64,000 nt of DNA from Cutibacterium acnes (lineage in GTDB: Bacteria > Actinomycetota > Actinomycetes > Propionibacteriales > Propionibacteriaceae). The stretch spans positions 1,798,001-1,862,000 of the forward strand of contig NZ_CP023676.1 in NCBI RefSeq assembly GCF_003030305.1, in the 5' to 3' direction. The translations under genes and the position numbers were made by a program. The notes beneath the pieces are model-generated. The model was not told where the DNA came from, made no database searches, and saw nothing but the letters and a program-made list of their open reading frames with translations. Positions 7,859 through 17,899 of this stretch are shown piece by piece; position 1 is the first letter of the stretch, and every line of letters starts with the position of its first letter.

Positions 7859-10816
7859 ATGGTTGCCAATGCCGACACCGCACACAGGCTCGACGATGCT
7901 CTGACGAACCTTATTCCCTGGCACGGTCCGGTAGCTCCCCGAGCTCACCTGCATACCGACGCCCCCACCCTCGACTTGTCTGGAACCTGGCGGTTTCAGC
8001 TAGTCGACTCACCCCACGACACACCGGCTGGCTTCCCCGATCCTCAGTTCGACGACACCGATTTCGTCGACCTCGCCGTGCCGTCCTCCTGGCACATGGT
8101 CGACCCAGCCGGAAACGCGCCCTTTGGCCGTCCGGCTTACCTCAACACCAACTACCCCATCCCGGTTCCCGCCTCAGACGAGGACATCGTCGTTCCCAAT
8201 GAGAACCCCACCGGGTGCTACCGCCACACCTTCGAGGTCGGAAAAGACTTCACCGACGCCGAGCGAGTGCTGCTGCGCTTCGAGGGCGTCGATTCCTTTG
8301 CCCGTGTTTGGTTCAACGGGGTCGAACTGGGATGGACCAAGGGTTCGCGTCTCACCAGCGAATTCGACGTCACGTCGCAGCTGCGTCCTGGCCGCAATGT
8401 GCTCGCTGTGGCCGTCAGCCAGTGGTCTGACGGTACATTCCTCGAAGACCAAGACATGTGGAGAATGTCAGGAATCTTCCGCGAGGTCACCTTGCTGGCT
8501 CGGCCTCATGGCGGCATTGACGACCTTTTCGTCCATGCCTCTTGGGACGGTGACGCCAAGCTCCTCATCGATGGGCCGGAGGGCGCAACCGTGGCCATCC
8601 CCGAGCTCGAGCTCGCCACCACCTGCAACACCGAAGTGGCGATCCCCGACGCGCAACCGTGGACCGCCGAAACCCCCAAGCTCTACGACGCCACGGTCTC
8701 CACTGATACCGAAACCGTCACTATAAGGATCGGATTCCGGAGTGTCGCCATTGCCGGAGATATCATCACCGTCAACGGAGAAAAAATCGTATTCCGTGGG
8801 GTTAACCGCCACGAATGGCATCCACGCACCGGGCGAACCCTCGATGAGCAGACGATGCGCGCTGACCTCGAGCTCATGAAGCGCCACGGCGTCAATGCCA
8901 TTCGCACCTCGCACTACCCGCCGAATGCTCGTTTCCTCGATCTGTGCGATGAATATGGCGTCTGGGTCCTCCTCGAGTGTGACCTCGAGACCCATGGCTT
9001 CGAGAGGGGTGGTTGGGACGGCAACCCGACCAACGACGACCGCTGGTATGACTGCCTACTTAACCGCATTCAACGCACCGTCGAACGCGACAAGAATCAT
9101 CCCGCCATCATCGGGTGGTCGATGGGCAACGAATCCCACTGTGGCGAAGGCATTCGCCTTATGAACGACTGGGTTAAGAATCGTGACCCATCCCGTTTCA
9201 CCCACTACGAGGGGGACGACGCCCACACCATCTGCGATGTATGGACGGTCATGTATCCGTCCATGGAGTGGGTCGAGGCCGTGCGGGACCGCACCGTCAT
9301 GCCCGGGGCCGAGCCCGCTCCGCAGACGGGACGCGAGCTCGGGCTGCCCTTCTTCATGTGCGAGTTCGCCCATGCGATGGGTAATGGCCCCGGAGAACTC
9401 GACGCCTACGAGGAGCGCTGCTTCGACCCGCACTTCCACCGTGACCGCATGCATGGTGGATTCATCTGGGAGTGGATCGATCACGGCATCGACACTGGAC
9501 GTGGCTATGCCTACGGGGGCGACTTCGGTGAGGTCCTGCACGATTCAAACTTCGTTTGTGATGGGCTCGTCCTGCCCGATCGCACTCCTTCTCCAGGCCT
9601 GCTGGAGTTTACGGCGACGATGGGGGCGGTGCGCATCGAGGTCGACGGCGAGCAGCTGCGCGATGGCAACGGCATCACCGTGATCAACCGACGTGATTTC
9701 TCAGACCTATCCGACCTCACATTCGTGTGGCAGCTCGTTAACGACGACGAGTACGTCCAGACAGGAGTTCTCGAGGTCGGCGCCCTGGCCGCCCACCAAA
9801 TCTGGACTGGGACCGTGCCACTTCCTGACGAGATCTCCGATCGGATGGTTGTCGTCGTGGAAGCGAAGCTGGTGAAGGACACCATCTGGGCACCGGCCGG
9901 TCACGTTGTAGCCCGGACATCAGCTCTGCTGGTTCCCAAGCCGGGCCCCCGCCTCTATCTTCCGGCATCGTCACAGTCGCATCGTGACGGTACTGGCTGG
10001 AGTCTCGGACCAGCACACTTTGACCGTCGTGGTCGCCTCGTGACATGGGGTAACGCGAACCTCGTCGCTCCTGTTCTTGACCTCTTCCGTGCCCCCATTG
10101 ACAACGATCGGGCAAGTTCACTGGCCCGCAACACTATCGGTGACGCAGCACTCGCAGCTGGTCTCGACCGGCTCGTCCACACCACAACGTCGGTGCGCGA
10201 CGAGGGCGATGAGTTAGTCGTCGTTACTCGCAGCGCTGCTGCCGCCGCACGCAATTCCATGACGACAACGTGGAGTTGGCGCGCCATCCAGACCAATGAT
10301 GGTTCCGAAGGGGTGCACCTTGACCTCCACGTCGATCCACACGGATACTGGCCGACCATGCTCGGTCGCATTGGCGTGACAATCGGCCTGCCCGCAGAAT
10401 GGACCACCGTTTCATGGTTTGGCCTCGGGCCGACCGAGAACTATCCCGATTCTCAGCACGCCGCCATCTGGGGACGCTGGAATGGAGAGGTGGATGACCT
10501 GCAAACCCCCTATGTCATGCCCCAGGAGAACGGCCTTCGCCAGGGAGTCCACGAACTGACGATCAGCGGTTCGAACGGCGGTCTGCGGATCACTGCAGAC
10601 GGTAGCTGGCCGGCATTCGCGGCCCGGCCGTGGACTTCACAGGCCTTGCGGACTGCTGCCCATACCTGGGACCTGAAGCCCGACGGGCACACCTGGCTTA
10701 CCTTGGACGCCGTGTCAGCCCCGCTTGGATCGACGTCCTGCGGCCCGATGCCGATCATGTCTCACCGACTGTATGCTCAACCGGTTGACCTGTCACTAAC
10801 CCTGTCGCTGATCTAA
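7859..10816 (+). CDS. lacZ: Beta-galactosidase, glycoside hydrolase family 2 (LacZ type)
   Basis: Hydrolyses terminal beta-galactosides such as lactose. The 985-residue protein is close to the length of E. coli LacZ (1023). It has the GH2 sugar-binding domain (about 40-215, with FEGVDSFARVWFNG), an Ig-like domain, a TIM barrel starting near FRGVNRHEWHP, and the C-terminal beta-galactosidase small-chain region. The acid/base is E425 in GNESHCG and the nucleophile E502 in MCEFAHAMGN. It has no signal peptide and is cytoplasmic. It stands alone with no lactose permease or regulator beside it, and sits between the LCP gene and purE, inside a block I recall as conserved in actinobacteria. Confidence 0.95.
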   Translation: MVANADTAHRLDDALTNLIPWHGPVAPRAHLHTDAPTLDLSGTWRFQLVDSPHDTPAGFPDPQFDDTDFVDLAVPSSWHMVDPAGNAPFGRPAYLNTNYPIPVPASDEDIVVPNENPTGCYRHTFEVGKDFTDAERVLLRFEGVDSFARVWFNGVELGWTKGSRLTSEFDVTSQLRPGRNVLAVAVSQWSDGTFLEDQDMWRMSGIFREVTLLARPHGGIDDLFVHASWDGDAKLLIDGPEGATVAIPELELATTCNTEVAIPDAQPWTAETPKLYDATVSTDTETVTIRIGFRSVAIAGDIITVNGEKIVFRGVNRHEWHPRTGRTLDEQTMRADLELMKRHGVNAIRTSHYPPNARFLDLCDEYGVWVLLECDLETHGFERGGWDGNPTNDDRWYDCLLNRIQRTVERDKNHPAIIGWSMGNESHCGEGIRLMNDWVKNRDPSRFTHYEGDDAHTICDVWTVMYPSMEWVEAVRDRTVMPGAEPAPQTGRELGLPFFMCEFAHAMGNGPGELDAYEERCFDPHFHRDRMHGGFIWEWIDHGIDTGRGYAYGGDFGEVLHDSNFVCDGLVLPDRTPSPGLLEFTATMGAVRIEVDGEQLRDGNGITVINRRDFSDLSDLTFVWQLVNDDEYVQTGVLEVGALAAHQIWTGTVPLPDEISDRMVVVVEAKLVKDTIWAPAGHVVARTSALLVPKPGPRLYLPASSQSHRDGTGWSLGPAHFDRRGRLVTWGNANLVAPVLDLFRAPIDNDRASSLARNTIGDAALAAGLDRLVHTTTSVRDEGDELVVVTRSAAAAARNSMTTTWSWRAIQTNDGSEGVHLDLHVDPHGYWPTMLGRIGVTIGLPAEWTTVSWFGLGPTENYPDSQHAAIWGRWNGEVDDLQTPYVMPQENGLRQGVHELTISGSNGGLRITADGSWPAFAARPWTSQALRTAAHTWDLKPDGHTWLTLDAVSAPLGSTSCGPMPIMSHRLYAQPVDLSLTLSLI

Positions 10817-10828
10817 TGAACGGGTCGT

Positions 10829-10852
10829 AGCTGGCCCAATCCCGGGCCAGCT
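10829..10852. terminator. Hairpin between converging lacZ and purE
   Basis: A perfect 9-bp stem (AGCTGGCCC with GGGCCAGCT) with a 6-base loop lies just after the lacZ stop and between the converging genes. There is no T-run, so termination would depend on stem strength or Rho. Confidence 0.55.
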
Positions 10853-10876
10853 CAGCAATGAACTCTCGGTAGTCGC

Positions 10877-11467
10877 TCAGGGACGGGAGTGACGACGCAC
10901 TTTCTCGCCCTTGCCCGCAGCCACATCGTGCAAATCGGACTGGTACTTGACCATGGCCTCGCACAACTCAGGGGTCGACGCGGCAAGAATCCGTACCGCT
11001 AGCAGGCCGGCGTTCTTGGCATTACCGACGCCGACCGTCGCCACCGGCACACCACCTGGCATCTGAACGATCGATAGCAAGGAATCCATACCGTCGAGGT
11101 GGGCTAGCGGCACGGGAACCCCGATAACCGGCAGCGGGGTCAGCGCGGCGACCATGCCCGGCAGATGGGCGGCACCGCCAGCACCGGCGATGATCACCTT
11201 GATACCGCGCTTGTGCGCGCCTCGACCGAACTCGATCATGTCCTCAGGCATGCGGTGGGCCGACACGACGTCAGCCTCAAAACCCACATTGAAGTCGGTA
11301 AGCACCTGAGCCGCAGGCTCCATCGTCGGCCAGTCAGAGTCCGAGCCCATGATGATCGACACTTGAGGGCCATTGGCGTCGCACGCCAGCCGGCGTGCTC
11401 CCCCGGTGGTTGTTTTGACCTTCTCACCTCGGCGCGGCTTACGGCTGGCAGTGGTGGTCTCAGGCAT
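10877..11467 (-). CDS. purE: N5-carboxyaminoimidazole ribonucleotide mutase
   Basis: Rearranges N5-CAIR to CAIR in purine synthesis, following PurK. The signature GSDSDWPTM is at 41-49, SAHRMPE at 69-75 and [11 protein letters not shown] at 95-105. The ATG at 11467 overlaps the purK stop by 8 bp, fixing a coupled purK-purE operon. The longer frame upstream would read through purK and is rejected. At 196 residues it carries an N-terminal Lys/Arg/Thr-rich extension of about 34 residues compared with bacterial PurE of about 160. Confidence 0.94.
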   Translation of the reverse strand: MPETTTASRKPRRGEKVKTTTGGARRLACDANGPQVSIIMGSDSDWPTMEPAAQVLTDFNVGFEADVVSAHRMPEDMIEFGRGAHKRGIKVIIAGAGGAAHLPGMVAALTPLPVIGVPVPLAHLDGMDSLLSIVQMPGGVPVATVGVGNAKNAGLLAVRILAASTPELCEAMVKYQSDLHDVAAGKGEKVRRHSRP

Positions 11468-12632
11468 CGTGTTCTCCCATAAGGTAGGCGGCGGCATGGC
11501 GGGCCCGACGATGAGTCGTCTCAATGTCGTTACCAAGGCAGGTGACGTGACCGACCTTGCGACCGGGCCGCACGGACTTGCCGTACAGCTCGACGCGAAG
11601 TTCTGGGTCACGAGCGAAGCAATGTTGCAAAGCCCCGGTCAAATCCTCTTCGGACCCACCGAGGACGTTGGCCATAACAACTACGGGAGCGGTCAGGGCC
11701 GGTGAACCGAGGGGTAGGTTAAGCACGGCTCGCATGTGGTTTTCAAACTGACTCGTCTCAGCTCCGTCAATCGTCCAATGGGCAGTGTTGTGAGGACGGG
11801 TCGCCAGCTCATTGACGACGACGGATCCGTCCTCACGCTCCATCAGCTCGACTGCCAGCACCCCGATGACGTCGAGGCGTCCAGCGATGTCGAGCGCCAT
11901 GGTTTGCAGCTCAACTTGACGGTCCGACGAGAGGTCAGGGGCCGGGCTGATAGTCTCGGCACATACCCCGTAACGCTGAACAGTTTCGGTAACCGGGTAC
12001 GCGGCTCCCTGACCCGACGGGGAGCGCACGACGACCGCGGAGAGTTCGCGTCGGAAATCGACGAACTCTTCCGCGAGAATACGAATTGGCTGCTTGCCGT
12101 CAGCCAGATCCCCGGCCGCGTCAAAGGGCTCACCAACACCATCGGGGCCGTCGATCTTGAACACTCCTTTGCCGTCATAACCGCCACGGGAGGTTTTCGC
12201 AATGACAGGCCAGCCACGGTCATGACCAAAAGAGACGAGGTCTTCGGGAGTGTCGCAAACCTGCCACGCAGGATTCGGGAAACCCTCGCGCTCCATAAAC
12301 TCACGCATAACGACCTTGTCTTGCGCGTGAACCATGGCGGCCGACCCTGGGCGGACCGCGTACCCGGCCTCTTCCATCTCCTCAACGAGGACCGTCGGTA
12401 CGTGTTCGTGGTCGAAGGTGACGACATCGCACCCGGCGGCGAAATTCATAACAGCGTCGTGGTCGAGGTGGGAGCCAACGACGACGTCAGACATCACCTG
12501 GGCCGCAGACTCGTCAGGATCAGAGGCCAGCAGGCGGGTGCGCACCCCCAATCCGATCGCAGCCTGATGCATCATGCGGGCTAACTGCCCGCCGCCAATG
12601 ATTCCGATGGTGTAAGACGTCACGACGTTCAT
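11460..12632 (-). CDS. purK: N5-carboxyaminoimidazole ribonucleotide synthase
   Basis: ATP-grasp enzyme that carboxylates AIR to N5-CAIR with ATP and bicarbonate. From the ATG at 12632 the protein has 390 residues and starts with the nucleotide-binding strand [14 protein letters not shown]. The ATP-grasp core includes [13 protein letters not shown] and the metal/ATP residues in [11 protein letters not shown]. The ATG start fits the family length; an upstream extension lacks similarity. It is the first gene of purK-purE and diverges from the PH-domain gene. Confidence 0.94.
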   Translation of the reverse strand: MNVVTSYTIGIIGGGQLARMMHQAAIGLGVRTRLLASDPDESAAQVMSDVVVGSHLDHDAVMNFAAGCDVVTFDHEHVPTVLVEEMEEAGYAVRPGSAAMVHAQDKVVMREFMEREGFPNPAWQVCDTPEDLVSFGHDRGWPVIAKTSRGGYDGKGVFKIDGPDGVGEPFDAAGDLADGKQPIRILAEEFVDFRRELSAVVVRSPSGQGAAYPVTETVQRYGVCAETISPAPDLSSDRQVELQTMALDIAGRLDVIGVLAVELMEREDGSVVVNELATRPHNTAHWTIDGAETSQFENHMRAVLNLPLGSPALTAPVVVMANVLGGSEEDLTGALQHCFARDPELRVELYGKSVRPGRKVGHVTCLGNDIETTHRRARHAAAYLMGEHDA

Positions 12633-12738
12633 CGTAACGACCACCGGACATAAAACGCCCACCGTGACGGGCGTAGGACTCAGACTCACCTCCGGCAGCC
12701 GCAACCACTTCGCAGCGCGAATCGTCCATACTGAAAAC

Positions 12739-13269
12739 ATGGTGCGAGTTGGACAGCCACTGAGGCATAACCGTAACGAGACGGTACTCGTGCACACCCG
12801 TCGTCACGCCAAAGCCCTCTTCTGGCCCGTCGTCATGGGGTTTGTTGGGGTTGTCGGAGCGGCCGCTCTGCTTGGAATCATGCCTTCCGACATGCGAGCA
12901 CAGTATTGGCCGATCGTTGTCACTATCGTAGTCGCACTCATTATCGTCGGCACCCTCTCCCCCTGGCTGACATGGTTCACGACAACAATGACGATCACCG
13001 ATCGCCGCGTCATGTTACGCCATGGCGTTGTCGTTCGACGCGGCCACGATGTCATGATTGACAGCCTCATTGATGTGTCATGGCAGGCCACGTTGTTTGA
13101 CCGGATGATGGGCTGCGGAACACTCATCCTCACTACCCCGTCCGACCAGATGGTGCTTAACGATGTCCCCGGGGCACGTCGGGTCGTCGACCTCTTCACG
13201 GACCTGACGGACAACGGATACGGCGAGTACCTGAACGACTACTGCGAGGAATCGGTCACAGCACGGTGA
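12739..13269 (+). CDS. PH-domain (bPH) membrane protein
   Basis: The 176-residue protein (ATG at 12739) has two membrane spans (about 34-55 and 60-85). A bacterial PH-like domain follows, with the WTTTxTITDRRVMLRHGVV pattern typical of the family and a DVSWQATLFDRMMGCGTL segment. bPH membrane proteins of this size are found beside purK and birA in actinobacteria (Rv3278c-like by recalled synteny). Their role is not established. The 3' end overlaps the converging peptidase E-like gene by 14 bp. Confidence 0.85.
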   Translation: MVRVGQPLRHNRNETVLVHTRRHAKALFWPVVMGFVGVVGAAALLGIMPSDMRAQYWPIVVTIVVALIIVGTLSPWLTWFTTTMTITDRRVMLRHGVVVRRGHDVMIDSLIDVSWQATLFDRMMGCGTLILTTPSDQMVLNDVPGARRVVDLFTDLTDNGYGEYLNDYCEESVTAR

Positions 13270-13972
13270 CGTCGAGCTCCTCGCGCAGAACTCCCGACGA
13301 TGTCGGCTCGTCAGAGGCAGAGAACCTTGATACCTCGGCCCTTTCATGCTCAGCGACCGCCCCAGCGAACATTCCGTCGACAAAATGCACCGCCGCCCCA
13401 TCGTCGACCGCGTATCCGTCAGGAAGCACCCCGTTGGCGACCGCTTGGGCGTAGATAGGCGCTCGCTCGGACTCACCGTCGAAGTGAGGACAGAAAGAAC
13501 CGTCCAACAGACCCATACCGCCACGCCAAGCTCGCAGATCCCCGAAAGCGTCAGTTAGACACCCGGAGAACCAGCACGCTGCACCAGCAGAGACACCGGC
13601 GAGGACGACGTCGCTGTCAGCTGCGATCATGCGCCGAATCACGTGGTCGACCCCGTGCGTCTTCCACAGCGCCATAAGGTTGGCGGCTGATCCACCACCA
13701 GAGACAACGATGTCCGCTTGAGAGAGACGCTCCACCGACTCCGCTGCTCCCTGCCACAGTGTCAACACCATGTTGCGCACCCCGAGGGCCGAATAGGCGG
13801 CCAGAAAACGGTTGACGTAGACCGGATCGTCAGCAGCTGCGGTGGGGGCGAAGCACACCAGGGGGGAAGACTTTCCAGACAGGTCAAGGATGTGACGGTC
13901 GAGAGCGGTAGGCTCACCGCGGTTCGACATCGAGAAACCGCCACCACCAAGGGCCAAGATGTGGGTCGTCAT
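13256..13972 (-). CDS. Peptidase E-like (S51) / class I glutamine amidotransferase-like protein
   Basis: The 238-residue protein has the peptidase E fold. The nucleophile Ser is S128 in the elbow GVSAGAACW, after the SGGGSAANLM loop (91-100). CPHFDGE at 161-167 brings the catalytic-type histidine H163. Peptidase E proteins cleave Asp-X dipeptides, but the family also includes cyanophycinase-like members. No signal peptide is seen, so it is cytoplasmic. Substrate is uncertain. A run of six C on the coding strand (near 13861-13866) is in frame here. Confidence 0.8.
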   Translation of the reverse strand: MTTHILALGGGGFSMSNRGEPTALDRHILDLSGKSSPLVCFAPTAAADDPVYVNRFLAAYSALGVRNMVLTLWQGAAESVERLSQADIVVSGGGSAANLMALWKTHGVDHVIRRMIAADSDVVLAGVSAGAACWFSGCLTDAFGDLRAWRGGMGLLDGSFCPHFDGESERAPIYAQAVANGVLPDGYAVDDGAAVHFVDGMFAGAVAEHERAEVSRFSASDEPTSSGVLREELDVTVL

Positions 13973-14019
13973 AGTCAGCAGTCTAGATGGTGGGAACGCT
14001 CAGGACGCCGTAGCGGAAC

Positions 14020-14859
14020 TCACCTGGTTCGCAAATGATGAACGTCAGCAGCGTTGAAACTGCGACGCCCGTCAGAAGTTTCCACCACGATAGCGCCATC
14101 AACGTCAACGTCGACACCGATGCCCTCAATGACCCCCTCACCACCACCCACGATTTCTGGGTCGAAGGTCAGACGGACCGGAGTACCAATGGTGTCACAG
14201 CGGGCCACATACTGATCTCGCACCGTTCCGGTCTCAAACCACACTGTTAATAGCTCGTCAAGGTGGATGAGAAGGCTGGCCAGCAACTCATTCTTGTCGT
14301 GGTTCAACCCACACAGAGCCAGAGAGGTCGCCGTCGGCAGGGGCAATTCGTCACGCCCCATCGAAACGTTGATGCCGATTCCGATGACGGCGTGCGGACC
14401 GGCTGGACCATCGACGCGTTCTGAGAGGATTCCGCACACTTTGCCGCCCTGGTCAGTGTCCAGATCCACGAGCACATCATTGGGCCACTTCAGCGTCACT
14501 CGGGAACGGTCAGCCCCACCGACCTCCTCGATGACCTTGGCAACGGCAAGCCCCGCAACCATCGACAGCCAGCCCCAGTCCTGCGATGGACGATCATTGG
14601 GCACCAACGCTGAGATCGCCAAACTCGTACCGGGGACATCCTGCCAACTGCGCGTGAACCGTCCACGCCCGCCCTCTTGGTGGTCAGCAACGAGTAGGCA
14701 GAAAGACGTTCCCCCTGCTCGCACGAAAGCAGCCATGTCGGCGTTAGTGGAACCGGTGGAGTCAATGCAGGTAACTCCTCCCCCACGAGGCCCCGTAAAA
14801 AGGGTGTCCCCAGCAAGCTCAAGAACGCGATCAGCAATAGGCGAAGGTGTGGACGGCAC
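14020..14859 (-). CDS. birA: Biotin--[acetyl-CoA-carboxylase] ligase
   Basis: Attaches biotin to the BCCP lysine of acyl-CoA carboxylases via biotinyl-AMP. The signature GRGRFTRSW is at 64-72 (GRGRxxR biotin/ATP loop), KWPNDVL at 124-130 and a GIGINV strand near 165. At 279 residues it lacks the N-terminal helix-turn-helix of E. coli BirA, so it is a catalytic-only (class I) ligase and not a repressor. It lies close to accD, and its target BCCP is encoded at 26.5-28.2 kb. Confidence 0.93.
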   Translation of the reverse strand: MPSTPSPIADRVLELAGDTLFTGPRGGGVTCIDSTGSTNADMAAFVRAGGTSFCLLVADHQEGGRGRFTRSWQDVPGTSLAISALVPNDRPSQDWGWLSMVAGLAVAKVIEEVGGADRSRVTLKWPNDVLVDLDTDQGGKVCGILSERVDGPAGPHAVIGIGINVSMGRDELPLPTATSLALCGLNHDKNELLASLLIHLDELLTVWFETGTVRDQYVARCDTIGTPVRLTFDPEIVGGGEGVIEGIGVDVDVDGAIVVETSDGRRSFNAADVHHLRTR

Positions 14860-14990
14860 CTGCTCAGACTACCCAAAAGTACCCACGCGCGACGGCCGGA
14901 CCAACGCCGGGTTCCCTATTGTTATCCTAAATAGATATGTCATCGCTGAAAGAGACGACAGATCGCCGCGGCAATAAATACGGAGACACC

Positions 14991-15362
14991 ATGCAAACGC
15001 TCTACGAGCACTCCCGTCGTATCCTCGCCGTGTTCCTCATCGCAGCACTGTTGTGCCTGGCGATTATCGGCCCTCTACCCGATACGCAGTCGAGCGCCAC
15101 TCTCACCTGTACCACGACCGGCATCGCCGCAATCTTCCTCGTTGTCGTCGCATCTCATGCCGATCCACACTTCGGCCTCGACAGCCTGGCCTTCATCGTC
15201 ACCTTCCTGGCCTCAGCAGTGTGCCGAAGAGCGGCAACGAATCCGGTCTCCCACAGCCTCTACCTGCCAGTCATCATCACCGCGGTTGCCCTGGCTGCTG
15301 TGGCGGTGGTGCTGCGCGCTAGTGCATCTGTGAGTCGGCAGGAGACGACTGCCTCCCAGTGA
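14991..15362 (+). CDS. Small four-span membrane protein, function unknown
   Basis: I choose the ATG at 14991 because GGAG lies 6 bases upstream; the frame also opens at 14937. The 123-residue product has four likely helices: ILAVFLIAALLCLAIIG, GIAAIFLVVVASHA, LAFIVTFLASAVC and VIITAVALAAVAVVL. No family is recognised. It diverges from birA and precedes accD in the same direction, 90 bp upstream. Confidence 0.65.
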   Translation: MQTLYEHSRRILAVFLIAALLCLAIIGPLPDTQSSATLTCTTTGIAAIFLVVVASHADPHFGLDSLAFIVTFLASAVCRRAATNPVSHSLYLPVIITAVALAAVAVVLRASASVSRQETTASQ

Positions 15363-15380
15363 TCCCGCGGCACTATTAAA

Positions 15381-15407
15381 TCGTCCCGGGGATAAGTCGT
15401 CCCGGGG
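15381..15407. repeat. Two direct copies of TCGTCCCGGGG upstream of accD
   Basis: The 11-mer occurs at 15381-15391 and 15397-15407 (16-bp period) between the small membrane gene and accD. A third copy is at 17911-17921 just after maf. Each contains a CCCGGG palindrome. They could bind a regulator or form a hairpin that ends the upstream transcript. Confidence 0.45.
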
Positions 15408-15454
15408 AGCGGCCCGGCACCACATTTGTCGCCTCTGACGGATAGTCTCAGCAT

Positions 15455-17029
15455 ATGGAGATCGACATCCACACCACGGCCGGGAAGATCGCCGACCTCG
15501 GTCGGAGGATCGACGAGGCCGTCAATGCCGCATCCCCCTCGGCCATCGAAAAGCAACATGCCACCGGAAAGATGACCGCCCGGGAGCGCATCTTACGGCT
15601 ACTCGATGAAGATTCCTTTACTGAGCTTGACGAGTTCGCCCGTCACCGCTCAACGAACTTCGGCATGGATCGCAAACGTCCGTACACCGACGGGGTCATC
15701 ACCGGTGTCGGCGCGATCCATGGTCGCCCGGTTTGTGTATTCAGCCAGGACGTCACTATCTTCGGCGGATCCCTCGGCGAAGTCTACGGCGAGAAAATCT
15801 GCAAAATTATTGACTTCGCCGTCAAGACTGGTTGTCCCCTTATCGGCATCAATGAGGGCGGCGGCGCACGCATCCAAGAGGGAGTGGCCTCACTGGCCCG
15901 CTTCGGTGATATTTTCCGCCGCAACACCAGGGCCTCCGGTGTTATCCCCCAGATCTCCATCATCATGGGTGCGGCGGCCGGAGGCCACGTCTACTCTCCT
16001 GCCCTCACTGACTTCATTGTTATGGTCGACCAGACCTCCCAGATGTTCATCACCGGCCCGGCTGTCGTCAAGCAAGTCACCGGTGAGGACGTCTCTCTCG
16101 AAGAGCTGGGCGGCGCACGCACCCACTCCGTCAAGTCGGGCAATTCCCACTACCTGGCCAATGACGAGGACGATGCTCTCGAGTTCGTCCGCGACCTCAT
16201 TAGCTATCTTCCGCAGAACAACCTTGAGGATCCGCCGTTCTACGACGATGGCGAGGCCGACCTGACGATCACCGATCACGACCGCAAGCTCGACGTTCTC
16301 ATCCCGGACTCTTCACATCAGCCCTATGACATGCACGAGGTCATCACGACCGTGCTGGACGAAGACACCTTCCTGGAGATCCACGAACTCTTCGCCCCCA
16401 ACGTCATCTGCGGATTCGGACGCATTGAAGGTCGCGTGATCGGCATCGTCGCCAACCAACCGATGGTCAATGCCGGCACCCTCGACATCGACGCATCTGA
16501 GAAGGCCGCCCGGTTCGTACGCACCTGCGACTCTTTTAACATTCCGGTGCTCACCTTCGTCGACACCCCTGGTTTCCTGCCCGGCGTCGAGCAAGAGCAC
16601 GACGGTATTATCCGCCGCGGCGCCAAACTCATTTATGCCTACGCTGAGGCCACCGTGCCGCTACTGACCGTCGTCACCCGCAAGGCCTACGGCGGCGCCT
16701 ACATCGTGATGGGGTCCAAGACCCTCGGCGCCGACGTCAATCTGGCCTGGCCTACCGCGCAGATTGCCGTCATGGGGGCCGAGGGGGCCGTCAGCATCCT
16801 GCATCGACGCACCCTTGCCACGGATCCTGATCCACAGGCCAAGCGCAAAGAGCTCATTGACGAATACGAGACGACCCTATCGAACCCGTACCAGGCCGCC
16901 GAGCGAGGCTGGATCGACCAGGTCATCCATCCGCACGAGACCCGCGCCTCGGTCATTCGCACCCTTCGTCTGTTGCGCACCAAGCGTGAGGCCCTGCCTC
17001 CCAAAAAGCACGGAAACATCCCGCTGTGA
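15455..17029 (+). CDS. accD: Acyl-CoA (propionyl/acetyl-CoA) carboxylase beta (carboxyltransferase) subunit
   Basis: Transfers CO2 from carboxybiotin to an acyl-CoA. The 524-residue subunit resembles AccD5/PccB: an N-terminal [13 protein letters not shown] helix, the first oxyanion region [14 protein letters not shown] (about 130-143), and the second near [13 protein letters not shown] (about 409-421). It is distinct from the transcarboxylase 12S subunit of propionibacteria, whose sequence differs at many of these positions. The accE gene overlaps its stop by 4 bp. The partner alpha subunit with BCCP is at 26454-28223. Substrate range (propionyl versus acetyl) cannot be read from the sequence alone. 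Confidence 0.93.
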   Translation: MEIDIHTTAGKIADLGRRIDEAVNAASPSAIEKQHATGKMTARERILRLLDEDSFTELDEFARHRSTNFGMDRKRPYTDGVITGVGAIHGRPVCVFSQDVTIFGGSLGEVYGEKICKIIDFAVKTGCPLIGINEGGGARIQEGVASLARFGDIFRRNTRASGVIPQISIIMGAAAGGHVYSPALTDFIVMVDQTSQMFITGPAVVKQVTGEDVSLEELGGARTHSVKSGNSHYLANDEDDALEFVRDLISYLPQNNLEDPPFYDDGEADLTITDHDRKLDVLIPDSSHQPYDMHEVITTVLDEDTFLEIHELFAPNVICGFGRIEGRVIGIVANQPMVNAGTLDIDASEKAARFVRTCDSFNIPVLTFVDTPGFLPGVEQEHDGIIRRGAKLIYAYAEATVPLLTVVTRKAYGGAYIVMGSKTLGADVNLAWPTAQIAVMGAEGAVSILHRRTLATDPDPQAKRKELIDEYETTLSNPYQAAERGWIDQVIHPHETRASVIRTLRLLRTKREALPPKKHGNIPL

Positions 17030-17256
17030 GTGAGGGCACCATGGATGACGCAATCACGGTGACGAAGGGGAATCTCACCGACGAAGAGCTCGGCGCGCTG
17101 GTGGCGGTGGTGGCCGAGCTCACTCGCCCCGGCCCAAACGCCTACGTGCCTGATGACCGACCGATCGCCTTCGGCTGGAAATCGTATTGGCGTACCATCC
17201 GTGAACCTTTTATGCCCGGCCAGGCAGCCTGGCGTGGATCTTTGCGACGCTACTGA
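17026..17256 (+). CDS. accE: Acyl-CoA carboxylase epsilon subunit
   Basis: Small accessory subunit that joins alpha and beta subunits in actinobacterial acyl-CoA carboxylases. The GTG at 17026 overlaps the accD stop (GTGA). An internal ATG at 17041 would give a form five residues shorter. The protein (76 residues) shows the family layout: a short N-terminal [20 protein letters not shown] helix region and a C-terminal [16 protein letters not shown] segment. Maf follows after 1 bp. Confidence 0.88.
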   Translation: MSEGTMDDAITVTKGNLTDEELGALVAVVAELTRPGPNAYVPDDRPIAFGWKSYWRTIREPFMPGQAAWRGSLRRY

Positions 17257-17257
17257 C

Positions 17258-17899
17258 ATGACGACCTGTTTCGTTCTTGCCTCGAAGTCCCCAGCCCGGC
17301 TACGTATGTTGCGTTCCGCCGGTATCGAGCCCGTCGTCATCGCATCAGGGGCCGATGAGAGTCATCTGCGCGGGGAGGACGCGGTTGCCATGACGGCGAG
17401 GTTGTCCCGCCTCAAGGCCCACTCAGTCATCGAGTCCGGAGCTCTTGAGGAGTACCCCGCTGACCGGATGATCGTGGTGGCCTGCGATTCCGTTCTCAAC
17501 CTTGACGGACGCATTCTCGGCAAACCTCACACTGCCGAGCGCGCCCGGCAGTGGTGGCGTCGGATGCGCGGTCACCAGGGCGTGTTGGTGAGCGGCCATC
17601 ACGTCGCGGTCATTGTGAACGGGCAGTTGCGCGAGCAGACCCGCATCGGCCAAACCGTCGTCACATTTGCCGACCTCACCGACGCCGAAATCGACGCCTA
17701 CGTGGACAGTGGCGAACCCGCCGCGGTGGCGGGGGCGTTCACTATCGACGGTTTGGGCGGCGCCTTTATTACTCGTATCAACGGTGATCCCCACAATGTC
17801 ACCGGCATCTCTCTACCCCTGCTGCGCCAGATGCTCATGGACCTCGACGTCGAATGGTCCTCACTGTGGAACGGTCCGAAGGGTGGCCATCTGGGCTGA
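17258..17899 (+). CDS. maf: Maf-family nucleoside triphosphate pyrophosphatase
   Basis: Cleaves non-canonical or specific NTPs to NMP and pyrophosphate. The start is the ATG at 17258, one base after the accE stop. The 213-residue protein has the Maf signature LASKSPARL at 7-15, catalytic-type ACDSV at 75-79, GKP at 88-90 and a late GAFTIDGLGGAFI motif. It is the third gene of the accD-accE-maf operon, an arrangement common in actinobacteria. Confidence 0.92.
   Translation: MTTCFVLASKSPARLRMLRSAGIEPVVIASGADESHLRGEDAVAMTARLSRLKAHSVIESGALEEYPADRMIVVACDSVLNLDGRILGKPHTAERARQWWRRMRGHQGVLVSGHHVAVIVNGQLREQTRIGQTVVTFADLTDAEIDAYVDSGEPAAVAGAFTIDGLGGAFITRINGDPHNVTGISLPLLRQMLMDLDVEWSSLWNGPKGGHLG

Noticed and set aside
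11736-12584. 282-codon plus-strand frame opposite purK
   Set aside because: No motifs and no start signal; purK on the other strand is complete.
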